Assembly (NCBI GenBank): GCA_002352125.1
Contig: DEHU01000071.1
Location: forward strand, 24,668-33,645
Length of the DNA stretch: 8,978 nucleotides
Direction of reading: 5' to 3'
Origin: Competibacteraceae bacterium UBA2792
GTDB lineage: Bacteria; Pseudomonadota; Gammaproteobacteria; Competibacterales; Competibacteraceae
Shown here: piece after piece, positions 1 to 6,735 of the stretch
Layout: each line of letters opens with the position of its first letter
Numbering within the stretch: the first letter of the stretch is position 1
Made by a program: the position numbers and the translations under genes
Notes under the pieces: model-generated
Told to the model about the DNA's origin: nothing
Database searches by the model: none
What the model saw: the letters and a program-made list of their open reading frames with translations, nothing else

Positions 1-1484
1 TGGCACACCCACCCCCGGATCAGTCCGATGCCGCTCTCGAACGAGCTTTGGTATGGGCTTTCCAGATTGGCTTTGTGGTTTCCGCCGCAAGCCGTGCCCG
101 CATACGGCAGGGTATCCGGAATGATTTGCACGCCGGTCGAATAGACCTGGTCCGGTTCGATTACCCCGGCAGTCGGAAATGTCACCTCGATGAAAAATGC
201 CGTCCAGCCTTTGGCCGGTTGCTGCACGCCGCCGATGTAGCTGCCGTCGGCGGCTGCCGTCAAGACTTGGCTGGTCCAGACCGGACCGATTGCCTCCAGA
301 CGAAAATCGCGAGCGTTGGGATTGGTCGCCTGCCACAGCCGCACCGTCTTGGGCTGAGCGGTCGGTGTTACCTTGAGCGTCCCGTCGTCTTCCAGCGTCC
401 AAGTGATCTGGGGGCTGGTCTTGTTATCCAAAATGTCGTCGATCCACGACAGCGATTTCAGCAACGCATCGTCGTTCTGCGCGTGATCGGTATTCGGGGT
501 ATAACGCATCCATTTGGGGCCGAGCAGATCGCCGTAATAGAATCGCGAGGAATCGGTGACGAAAAATTGATCGCCGGTAGCGTTGAGAATCAATTTCGGC
601 ATGGTATAGCGGTCGCGGTAAGCATAAGGGTCCACGATCTGCAACAGCTCTTGACCCTGCGAGGTTTGCAGCCGGCAGGGCAGATCGAATTCCACGTAAT
701 CTCTCAAGGCTGGGGCGAAGAAGCCGTATGCTTCCCAGTGATGAATGAACTGCTGACCCAGGTTGAGCATGTCGATCGAAGCCGGCACGATGGCTTTGAC
801 GCGCTTGTCCACCGCTGCGGCCAACCATGTCGTCCAGCCGCGCTTGGAACCGCCTATCAACAGGAAATTCTTGATGGTCCTGCCCTTTTCGGCAGCGAAG
901 GCTTGCACCGTATCCATGGCGCGGACGGCAGCCTTGGTCATCGCCAGATGCACCGCCCATTCCGGATCGCCAGTATCCAGCGCTTTGTCCAGACTGTAGC
1001 CGAGAATTTCGTCCTCCTGCCGTCCGTGCTCCGGATCGTCGGCGAAATAGAGCGGCTGATTGGGTATCTGCCGCACCACGGCCAGCACCGTGCCGGCCGC
1101 CACGGCCGCTGCGCCGGCTATCGGATCGGCATCGCCGAGATCGTCGAGCGGGTCGCCTATGTTATCGCCGCCGGTGATCAGCAGGATCGCCGTGTCGCTG
1201 CTATCTAGGCTCAATTGCGGGATGACGATCGCGATCTCGTGTTTCCATAGCGGCCGGTCCACCTCGGCGGCGGAGCGCCATTGCTGCGAGGTCATTTCGA
1301 GAAAATAAGCGGTGTAGCCGGCCTCTTTTTTGGTCAGATAATTTCTGTAGGTGTAGTTTGAATCCGGCTTGGCCACGTAGCGATCCAGCGCCGTTTCGGT
1401 TGCCTGGGAGGTTCCGGCCAGTATCAAGAGCAGGGTAACCGACCATCGAGAATACTGCCGAATTTTTTCGAGACTTTTGAACAT
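1..1484 (-). CDS. PhoPQ-activated pathogenicity-related (PqaA-type) alpha/beta hydrolase, secreted; 3' end missing
   Basis: Translating the minus strand from ATG 1484 gives 494 open codons to the left edge, so the C-terminus lies outside the window. Residues 1-28 form a signal peptide: basic start, hydrophobic VTLLLILAG, then a likely cut after SQA, so the protein is probably exported. The body matches the PhoPQ-activated pathogenicity-related family, an alpha/beta-hydrolase fold of poorly known substrate. The nucleophile elbow is GGSKRGWTTW (Ser213), with a candidate acid at Asp305 in NATGDQFF and a candidate His334 in NTDH. AGGA at 1492-1495, 7 nt upstream, supports the start. Residues 365-460 look like a beta-rich accessory region. 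The last visible residues (SGIGLIRGWVC) fall beyond the hydrolase and look like the start of another module. The family call is firm; the substrate is unknown. Confidence 0.88.
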   Translation of the reverse strand, partial: MFKSLEKIRQYSRWSVTLLLILAGTSQATETALDRYVAKPDSNYTYRNYLTKKEAGYTAYFLEMTSQQWRSAAEVDRPLWKHEIAIVIPQLSLDSSDTAILLITGGDNIGDPLDDLGDADPIAGAAAVAAGTVLAVVRQIPNQPLYFADDPEHGRQEDEILGYSLDKALDTGDPEWAVHLAMTKAAVRAMDTVQAFAAEKGRTIKNFLLIGGSKRGWTTWLAAAVDKRVKAIVPASIDMLNLGQQFIHHWEAYGFFAPALRDYVEFDLPCRLQTSQGQELLQIVDPYAYRDRYTMPKLILNATGDQFFVTDSSRFYYGDLLGPKWMRYTPNTDHAQNDDALLKSLSWIDDILDNKTSPQITWTLEDDGTLKVTPTAQPKTVRLWQATNPNARDFRLEAIGPVWTSQVLTAAADGSYIGGVQQPAKGWTAFFIEVTFPTAGVIEPDQVYSTGVQIIPDTLPYAGTACGGNHKANLESPYQSSFESGIGLIRGWVC

Positions 1485-1592
1485 GGGCTTATCCTGATCG
1501 TCTGTGTTTCCATCAGCAAGTGTCGATTTCTCCACGAACGCACATCGGTGTTGGCGCCGGCGCCGGGCTTCTCGTACTCGGCCGTTCCGGAA

Positions 1593-1608
1593 TATTCCAC
1601 GTGGAATA
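1593..1608. repeat. parS-like palindrome, copy 1 (16 bp perfect)
   Basis: TATTCCACGTGGAATA is a perfect palindrome centred between 1600 and 1601. The minus-strand flank extends its identity with copy 3 to 19 nt (AATTATTCCACGTGGAATA). It resembles the chromosomal ParB site (consensus tGTTnCACGTGnAACa) but has A in place of the conserved G of each half-site. It lies about 110 bp upstream of the hydrolase start codon. Confidence 0.85.
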
Positions 1609-1726
1609 ATTTGTAGCGCGTTGCGGGTCCCATCGACAAAGATATGGCAGCTCTCCGCGATTCGTGAAACCAGTCGGCCGGTCGCCGACGTTCGGTGTCA
1701 TGCTTCGAGATCCCGGAGACAGCGCA

Positions 1727-1760
1727 CACGGTATTCTACAACTCACGGTATTTTACAACT
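1727..1760. repeat. 17-bp direct tandem repeat, two copies
   Basis: CACGGTATTCTACAACT (1727-1743) is followed immediately by CACGGTATTTTACAACT (1744-1760), with one mismatch in 17. The unit is AT-richer than its surroundings and lies between palindrome copies 1 and 2. It could be a paired operator, a pair of iteron-like sites or a chance duplication. The sequence does not decide between these. Confidence 0.7.
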
Positions 1761-1842
1761 TGGGAAAGCTTGCTCTTTGAGAGAGCGCTAAAACGCTGTT
1801 TCCGGCGGGTCGCCGATGGGTCGATGTAGCGATAGCGAATTT

Positions 1843-1872
1843 CGTCGAATATTCCACGTGGAATATTCGACG
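1843..1872. repeat. parS-like palindrome, copy 2 (30 bp perfect)
   Basis: This is the longest copy. The core TATTCCACGTGGAATA is extended by AA/TT and CGTCG/CGACG arms into a perfect 30-bp palindrome centred between 1857 and 1858. Its centre is 257 bp from copy 1 and 96 bp from copy 3. As RNA it could fold only as a hairpin with a minimal loop. As duplex DNA it suits a symmetric dimeric protein. Confidence 0.88.
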
Positions 1873-1876
1873 TCGA

Positions 1877-1927
1877 GCCCCGATGCGCGCGGCACCGAAT
1901 CTGTGCCGATTGCGCATCGATTCGGGC
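1877..1927. repeat. Compound inverted repeat between palindrome copies 2 and 3
   Basis: Three nested arms share one axis: GCCC 1877-1880 with GGGC 1924-1927; CGATGCGC 1881-1888 with GCGCATCG 1912-1919; GGCAC 1891-1895 with GTGCC 1903-1907. They enclose a 7-nt loop (1896-1902), with small bulges between the arms. The structure fits exactly between the two closest parS-like palindromes. On the minus strand it would lie just downstream of the radical SAM stop codon. It might be an RNA 3' structure or part of a protein-binding array. Confidence 0.65.
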
Positions 1928-1943
1928 GAGAGCAGCGCACGGG

Positions 1944-1963
1944 ATTATTCCACGTGGAATAAT
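1944..1963. repeat. parS-like palindrome, copy 3 (20 bp perfect), overlapping the radical SAM stop codon
   Basis: ATTATTCCACGTGGAATAAT is a perfect palindrome centred between 1953 and 1954. On the minus strand it encodes the last residues LFHVE of the radical SAM protein, and its TAA is that gene's stop codon. Copies 1 and 2 carry the same core in non-coding DNA. Confidence 0.88.
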
Positions 1964-3138
1964 TCTTCGCGTCGCTCGATCCGCGCCGCTCGGGCCTCCG
2001 CACCGCGCACCGATGCCGCTTCCCGCGCCAGTTCGCGCGCCGCGCGAGCCATGTGCCCGAACATGGCCTTGTACAGGCCGCAATAGGGATCTTTCTCGAA
2101 CAGCGTGCCGTGTACGGTATAGGTACGCACCGGACAACCGCCGTGGCAAAGCGATAGATAATCGCAGCTCAGGCAATCGCGCTGAATGAGTTGGATGGGG
2201 CGTTCGTCGAATTTCTGGCGGGCCTTGCTGTTCTTTAGCAAGTCGCCGAAATTGTCGCATTCGAAGATATTGCCGTAGTGATAATCGGGGTAGCTGGTGA
2301 CCCAGCAGTCGCATTGCGCCACGTAACCGCGAGCGTCGATCGAGACGAGAGTGTTGGCGCAATTGTCGCCCCAGATGCAGGGCAGCGTCGTCGGTTCGTG
2401 GCTGAAATACTGGAGCAGGGCATCGAGCGGGCCAACCCGTACACCCTGATGATAACCGCGTGCCAGCCAGACATCGGCCAGTTCGGTGTAAAAACGGCTC
2501 AGTTTTTCCACCTCCGCCACCGGCAGCGCTTTCTTGGCGGCCGTCGCGTCGCCGCCCGGAAACGGGGTGTTCACCTGAAAATCGGTGATGCCCAGCTCAT
2601 CCACGAAATAGCTGTAAAAACGTTCCGCGCCGACTTCCAGGGTCGCTTGGTTGGGCACGGCGATGACTTGCACCTCGATGCCGGCCGCCCGCGCTTCCTG
2701 TACCCGTCGTTTCCAGATTTCGTTGTAGCTTTCCGGGCCTTGTCCTAACAGCTTGCGGTGCAGGTTGGGATAATCCAGCGAGGTGCCGACGCTGTTGCCG
2801 AACATTTCGGCGATGATTTTGTTCCAGCGCGAGCTATAAGCCAGCATATTGCTTTGCAGGCTGTGGGATACTTGCTTGCCGCGCGCCTCGGCCTCACGCC
2901 GGATCAAGTCGTTGGCCTGCTCGTACCAGCTCGGTGGCAACAGCATCGCCTCGCCGCCCTGCCAGTAGATGTTCAGCGTCGCCTGCGATTTTTCCACCAT
3001 GTAGTCCAATACCTTGCGAATCATTTCGCCCAGCCGGTCGAGGGTTAGCCGGTCGGCGGTCTTGTTCTCGAAGCAGTATTCGCAATCCGCATTGCATTGC
3101 AGGGTGGACAGCAAGATTAGCGAGATATGGCTTTTCAT
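1945..3138 (-). CDS. Radical SAM/SPASM enzyme, anaerobic sulfatase-maturase-like
   Basis: This 397-residue protein is a radical SAM enzyme with a C-terminal SPASM domain. The SAM-binding 4Fe-4S motif is CNADCEYC (Cys15, 19, 22), followed by QGGE (60-63) and GTSLDYP (118-124). The SPASM cysteines fit the family pattern: Cys260, then Gly271-x4-Cys276, then Cys322-x2-Cys325-x5-Cys331-x3-Cys335, and Cys353. Such enzymes modify peptides or proteins, for example sulfatase formylglycine or RiPP crosslinks. I see no sulfatase or evident precursor peptide nearby, so the substrate is unknown. GAGGA at 3148-3152, 9 nt upstream, supports ATG 3138. Residues 361-397 form an Ala/Arg/Glu-rich helical tail beyond SPASM, ending in LFHVE encoded by a palindromic repeat. 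It is divergent from the lipoprotein gene at 3320. Confidence 0.88.
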   Translation of the reverse strand: MKSHISLILLSTLQCNADCEYCFENKTADRLTLDRLGEMIRKVLDYMVEKSQATLNIYWQGGEAMLLPPSWYEQANDLIRREAEARGKQVSHSLQSNMLAYSSRWNKIIAEMFGNSVGTSLDYPNLHRKLLGQGPESYNEIWKRRVQEARAAGIEVQVIAVPNQATLEVGAERFYSYFVDELGITDFQVNTPFPGGDATAAKKALPVAEVEKLSRFYTELADVWLARGYHQGVRVGPLDALLQYFSHEPTTLPCIWGDNCANTLVSIDARGYVAQCDCWVTSYPDYHYGNIFECDNFGDLLKNSKARQKFDERPIQLIQRDCLSCDYLSLCHGGCPVRTYTVHGTLFEKDPYCGLYKAMFGHMARAARELAREAASVRGAEARAARIERREELFHVE

Positions 3139-3319
3139 GCGGATGAATCCTCGAAACCGGGATGGAGTGGTAGAACGGTGCCGGGGGCAGAGATTCCCAT
3201 TAAACTTATACGAATCCGCCGCTGTTCGCCGATTCGAGTTTGTGATGGCTGACCCAACGACGGCTCCCGAGCGATCGCAACCTTGCGAAAATATCCGACA
3301 ACTCTACGAGGAAAAAAGT
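3139..3319. promoter_or_regulatory. Divergent intergenic region, probable promoters for both sides
   Basis: This 181-bp gap lies between the start of the radical SAM gene (minus) and the start of the lipoprotein gene (plus), so it should carry promoters for both. The AT-rich patch around 3196-3215 (CATTAAACTTATACG) contains TATAAG on the minus strand, a possible -10 element, but no good -35 accompanies it. No clear operator or small gene is visible. Confidence 0.35.
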
Positions 3320-3718
3320 ATGAAACGCTTGCTTAATGCCGCCTTAATCGCCGCGTTAGGCTTTTGGGTTGGCGCCTGCACCATCGTTACCGACCCCAGC
3401 TCCGGTTCCAACGCCACGACCGGCGGTTCGGACAAGTCTGGCTTTTTGGATCGCCAACAGCAAATCGCCGAGTTCGCCAGCGTCAACCTGGATCGCTTGC
3501 GGAACGACATGGCGGCTGGCCAAGGCGAATATCTTGTTTCATTGGCCACGCTGCTGAATGTCGAGCCGGGTCACCAGCCGGCATTTTTCGCCTTGACCCG
3601 GGACCAATTCGCCGAGCTGTTCCCCGACGACCGCACCACCGCTGCCGAGATGCTGGCGGTGCTGGATCGAGCGATGCGGGCCGATCCGCGTTTTGGCCAG
3701 CGGCTGACGTTGAACTGA
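3320..3718 (+). CDS. DUF3015-type lipoprotein
   Basis: A 132-residue protein with a lipoprotein signal peptide: basic MKR, a hydrophobic stretch, then lipobox VGAC with the acylated Cys at residue 20. A Ser/Thr/Gly-rich linker (about 24-40) leads to an alpha-helical domain. That domain contains FASVNLDRLRNDMAAGQGEYL and a later FFALTRDQFAELFP segment, which resemble DUF3015, a family of unknown function found in proteobacterial envelopes. The start is fixed by GAGGA at 3308-3312, 7 nt before ATG 3320. The same frame is open further upstream, but without a signal peptide or ribosome site. The next gene begins 19 bp after the stop, so the two probably form one transcript. The membrane-anchored periplasmic location is a strong inference; the function is unknown. 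Confidence 0.8.
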   Translation: MKRLLNAALIAALGFWVGACTIVTDPSSGSNATTGGSDKSGFLDRQQQIAEFASVNLDRLRNDMAAGQGEYLVSLATLLNVEPGHQPAFFALTRDQFAELFPDDRTTAAEMLAVLDRAMRADPRFGQRLTLN

Positions 3719-3737
3719 GTCGCCCATCGCTTCGATC

Positions 3738-5642
3738 TTGCGCTTGACGGGCGTTCTGCTGCTCGGTTCGTGGCTTTGGTCGGCGGACGCCCGCGCCGAT
3801 GTCGCTTATCTCGCCGAGTTGTTGGGTCGCGCCGATTCGGCCGGGTTATCCGCGCGCCGCGAATGGCGCACGTTGCTGCATTACCGTCCGGGAATCGATG
3901 GAGCAGGATGGGCCAGCGATGCCGACGACCCGCGTTTCTTTCTCGCCCCGGCCGGCAAAACCGACCCGAGCGCGGAATTGGCCGCTACTTTACGCGCGTT
4001 TTTCGATGCCGAGCCGGTTGGGGCCGATCGGCAGCCGGCCCAGTGCGCCTTCATCGCCCGGTATCGCTGGTTGCAAGCGGAACTGAATTTCGATGATCGC
4101 CGCCTGCCCCCACAAAATTGCGAGCGTTTCCGGCACTGGTTCCGCGAACTGAATGCGGAATCCGCGACGCTGGTGTTCGCCTCGGCTTATCTCAACAACC
4201 CCGCCTCGCTGTTCGGTCATACCTTGCTGCGGCTGGATCGGCGCGGCCAAACCGAACAGACGCGATTGTTGGCCTACGCCGTCAACTATGCCGCCGACGA
4301 TTCCCACAGCAACGTTTTGATGTACGCGGTGGACGGCATCGCCGGCGGATTCGAGGGCAAATACGATATCCAGCCTTATTACAAGCTGATTCGGACCTAC
4401 AGCGATCTGGAAAGTCGCGACATCTGGGAATACCGGCTGAACCTAAGCGAGCTGCAATTGCAGCGGTTGCTCGAACATCTCTGGGAACTGCGCGGCATCC
4501 GGTTCGATTATTACTTTTTCCGGGAGAACTGCGCCTGGCAATTGCTGGCCTTGCTGGAAGCCGCCGACCCGGATTTGCGGTTGAGCGACCGATTTACGCT
4601 TTGGACCTTGCCCGCCGATACGATCCGGCTGTTGGCCCGGCAGCCGGGCTTGTTCGGGGAAGCGACCGCTCGTCCGGCGCTCGGTACCGCCATTGCTCGC
4701 CGCTACCAAGCGTTGACCGCCGGTGAGCGGCGTTTGGTGCGACGTTTGCGACGCGACCCGGCAGTTGCCACCGTGCCCGGATTTGACCGGCTTGCTCCAG
4801 AACGGCAGGCGTTGCTGCTGGAGCTGGCGCTGGACGAGCGTCAGCATCGCCGGGCTGGCAAGGTCGGGAGAGATCAAAAACCGGTGCCGGACGAGGTGGC
4901 GCACCGCTTGTCGATCCTTCGCAACCGCCTGCCGGTCACCGCCGCGCCGGTCGTGATCGAGCCTTACGCCACTCGTCCGGAAGCCGGCCATGCCTCGCGG
5001 CGGTTTGGGGTTGGCGTCGGGCAGCGGGATGGAGTGGGGTTTGCGGAACTGAACGCGCGGGCCAGCTATCACGATTTGCTGGAGCCCGACGCCGGCTATA
5101 CGCCAGATGCGCAGATCGAAGCCTTGAGCATTGCGGTTCGCCGCTATGAGAACGGCGGTCGTCTGGCGCTCGACCGGCTGACGCTGCTCGATATCACCTC
5201 GCTAGCGCCGATCAACGGACTGACGCCGCGACCGGCGTGGCGGATTCGCGCCGGTTGGGAACCCTATCCTCGACCGGATTGCCTCGATTGCACCGTCTTC
5301 AATCTCGGTGGCGGACTCGGTGTGGCGGCGGAAGCTGGCTGGCCTTGGCGAACGGTCTGGTTCGCGCTGCCGGGGCTGGAGTTCGACTACGGCGATGAGT
5401 TGGCCGGCGATTATCGCGCCGGGCCGGGATTGACGGCCGGGACGCTGCTACATATGGCAGCGAACTGGAAAATACTGGCCAGCGCGACGTGGTTGGATTA
5501 CCGGCTGGGCGAGACCGGCACGGCGACGCGGGCGACCTTGCGACAGAATTTCGCTTTGGATCGGAATTTATCGCTTGGGATGGATTGGCGCTATCTCGAA
5601 GGGACGCATGACTTTGGAATCGGATTACGGCTCTATTTCTGA
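3738..5642 (+). CDS. DUF4105 (Lnb N-terminal domain) envelope protein
   Basis: A 634-residue exported protein. The signal peptide runs MRLTGVLLLG to a likely cut after ADARA (residue 20). The DUF4105 domain is clear: CAFIARYRWL (103-112), FASAYLNNPASLFGHTLLRL (147-166), FEGKYDIQPYYKLIRTYSD (205-223) and YYFFRENCAWQLLALLE (258-274). His161 and Cys265 lie in the best-conserved blocks and are candidate active-site residues. Pfam links this domain to Lnb, reported as a lipoprotein N-acyltransferase in Bacteroides; whether this protein has that activity is unproven. The last 200 or so residues are rich in aromatic and alternating segments and end FGIGLRLYF, as in an outer-membrane beta-barrel. No ATG fits: the frame opens after a stop at 3711 and TTG 3738 (or TTG 3744) is the only start before the signal peptide. 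The start is probably coupled to the lipoprotein gene. Confidence 0.82.
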   Translation: MRLTGVLLLGSWLWSADARADVAYLAELLGRADSAGLSARREWRTLLHYRPGIDGAGWASDADDPRFFLAPAGKTDPSAELAATLRAFFDAEPVGADRQPAQCAFIARYRWLQAELNFDDRRLPPQNCERFRHWFRELNAESATLVFASAYLNNPASLFGHTLLRLDRRGQTEQTRLLAYAVNYAADDSHSNVLMYAVDGIAGGFEGKYDIQPYYKLIRTYSDLESRDIWEYRLNLSELQLQRLLEHLWELRGIRFDYYFFRENCAWQLLALLEAADPDLRLSDRFTLWTLPADTIRLLARQPGLFGEATARPALGTAIARRYQALTAGERRLVRRLRRDPAVATVPGFDRLAPERQALLLELALDERQHRRAGKVGRDQKPVPDEVAHRLSILRNRLPVTAAPVVIEPYATRPEAGHASRRFGVGVGQRDGVGFAELNARASYHDLLEPDAGYTPDAQIEALSIAVRRYENGGRLALDRLTLLDITSLAPINGLTPRPAWRIRAGWEPYPRPDCLDCTVFNLGGGLGVAAEAGWPWRTVWFALPGLEFDYGDELAGDYRAGPGLTAGTLLHMAANWKILASATWLDYRLGETGTATRATLRQNFALDRNLSLGMDWRYLEGTHDFGIGLRLYF

Positions 5643-5670
5643 GGCCGATGCCGCGATCCGCGCGAGCGGT

Positions 5671-6735
5671 TTAATGCGAGTGCCGGTGGTGGGCGTCTGG
5701 GAAGTGCGGGTGAGTGTGGGTGATGGGTTCGTGCCGGTGCCAATGGGCGTGGCGCTTGGCCGGTGGTCCCGGTTCGTCGTGAGCGTGCTGGTGGTGCGCG
5801 TCGTGTTCGTGTTCGTGTTCGTGTTCCAGCGCGTCGTGCTCGTGCGAGTGGCTGTGCCGTTCGGTCAGGTGCAGCCAGACCCCGAACGCCATCAGCGCGC
5901 CGGCGATCAGCAACCGGGCGCTGATCGGTTCGTGCAACAGCGAAACAGCCAACACCGCGCCGAAGAATGGCGCCACCGAAAAATAAGCGCCAGTACGGGC
6001 CGTGCCGAGATGGCGCAAGCCGATCACGAATAGAACCAAGCTGACGCCATAGGCGAAACATCCCACCGCTAGAGCGCCGGCCACGTTCGGCCACGATGGC
6101 CAACTCGCGCCGAGCAGGATCGCCAGAGCGAGGTTTGCGCTGCCGGCGGCCAGCCCCTTGAGGGCGGCGATCCAGGTTGCGGAGGCGAGCGAAACCTTGC
6201 GGGTCAGGTTGTTGTCGAGGCCCCAGGCCAAGCAGGCGCCGAGCACGGCCAAAGCCGGCCACGCACCGGCAAAGCGCGCCTCGTCCGGCCAGCTCAACAC
6301 CGTCGCACCGGCAACGATGGCGCCCATTCCCAGCGCGATGCGGCGATCGAAATTTTCCCGGAACGCGAACCATGCCAGCAGCGCGGTGAACACGCTTTCG
6401 GCGTTGAGCAACAGCGATGCACTGGTCGCCGGCATGCCGGCCAAGCCGAACATCAACAACACCGGGCCGACCACGCCACCGGCGACCAGCGCGCCGGCCA
6501 GCCACGGCCATTCGCCCGGCGATAACCTCGGCGGTGGCGCGCGACGCAACAGCCGGTAAGCGCCCAGCCCCAGGCCAGAGCCCAGATAAAGCAAACCGGC
6601 CAACAGCCACGGATCGATATTCGCCAACAGGTTTTTCGCCAACGGCGTGCTGGCGCCGAACAACAGCGCCGCGCCCAGCGCTGCCAGAACGCCGGGATGA
6701 CGAAAGCGCGCTTGCCAATTTCCTGGATGAAACAC
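5671..6735 (-). CDS. EamA/DMT-family transporter with His-rich C-terminal tail
   Basis: This is an inner-membrane drug/metabolite transporter-type protein with two EamA repeats (about 15-135 and 150-290) and roughly ten membrane segments. Typical motifs are LLFGASTPLAK near the start, ASLLLNAESVFTALLAW in repeat 1 and GAYFSVAPFFGAVLAVSLLHEP in repeat 2. The final 61 residues are hydrophilic, with 23 His, including EHEHEHEHD and later HWHRHEP and HHRHSH. This suggests binding of nickel, cobalt, zinc or copper, though the transported substrate is unknown. I chose GTG 6735 (354 residues). A TTG at 6867 would add 44 Arg/Pro-rich residues without a ribosome site. AAGGA lies about 13 nt before the GTG, which is rather far, so the start is uncertain. 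Its 3' end faces the DUF4105 gene across 28 bp. Confidence 0.85.
   Translation of the reverse strand: MFHPGNWQARFRHPGVLAALGAALLFGASTPLAKNLLANIDPWLLAGLLYLGSGLGLGAYRLLRRAPPPRLSPGEWPWLAGALVAGGVVGPVLLMFGLAGMPATSASLLLNAESVFTALLAWFAFRENFDRRIALGMGAIVAGATVLSWPDEARFAGAWPALAVLGACLAWGLDNNLTRKVSLASATWIAALKGLAAGSANLALAILLGASWPSWPNVAGALAVGCFAYGVSLVLFVIGLRHLGTARTGAYFSVAPFFGAVLAVSLLHEPISARLLIAGALMAFGVWLHLTERHSHSHEHDALEHEHEHEHDAHHQHAHDEPGPPAKRHAHWHRHEPITHTHPHFPDAHHRHSH
5803..5826 (+). repeat. Hexanucleotide tandem repeat (GTGTTC)x4 inside the transporter tail
   Basis: Four perfect copies of GTGTTC on the plus strand encode alternating His and Glu in the minus-strand transporter. A repeat of 6 bp preserves frame, so slippage would lengthen or shorten the His-Glu run without breaking the gene. 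Confidence 0.85.

Larger units (their letters stand above)
1485..1944. other. 460-bp gap with palindromes and repeats but no convincing gene
   Basis: This stretch separates the radical SAM gene from the hydrolase gene; both are on the minus strand. It holds two complete parS-like palindromes and the edge of a third, a compound inverted repeat (1877-1927), a 17-bp tandem repeat (1727-1760), a small hairpin (GTCGGC at 1673-1678 with GCCGAC at 1684-1689) and a GGCGCC-rich palindrome (1553-1564). Short open frames exist on both strands, for example minus 1513-1746 and 1424-1729. None shows a clear ribosome binding site, a plausible RiPP leader/core or a recognisable domain. The minus promoter for the hydrolase gene probably lies near its left end, but I cannot pick one out. 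Confidence 0.7.

Noticed and set aside
682..700. A fourth parS-like site in the hydrolase gene (ATTCCACGTAAT)
   Set aside because: Only one half-site matches; the other half lacks GTGGAAT, so it is coding sequence with a chance match.
48..1208. A 386-codon open frame on the plus strand
   Set aside because: It lies wholly opposite the hydrolase gene, whose translation has a signal peptide and a recognisable catalytic elbow. The plus frame shows no domain or ribosome site and is an antisense shadow.
1424..1746. Short minus frames as possible RiPP precursors for the radical SAM enzyme
   Set aside because: They overlap the hydrolase start or the palindrome, lack a good ribosome site, and show no leader/core pattern or repeated core residues.
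1593..1963. The palindromes as intrinsic terminators or a CRISPR array
   Set aside because: No T-runs follow them on either strand. There are only three units with irregular spacing (257 and 96 bp) and no regular spacers, so neither reading fits.
1736..2362. A 208-codon minus frame overlapping the end of the radical SAM gene
   Set aside because: It is Arg-rich and follows a frame shifted from the SPASM-coding frame, with no recognisable domain. The overlapping frame contains the conserved cysteines.
5633..6718. A 361-codon minus frame overlapping the transporter
   Set aside because: It is an Arg/Gly/Ala-rich out-of-frame translation of GC-rich DNA. The transporter frame contains clear membrane segments and EamA motifs.
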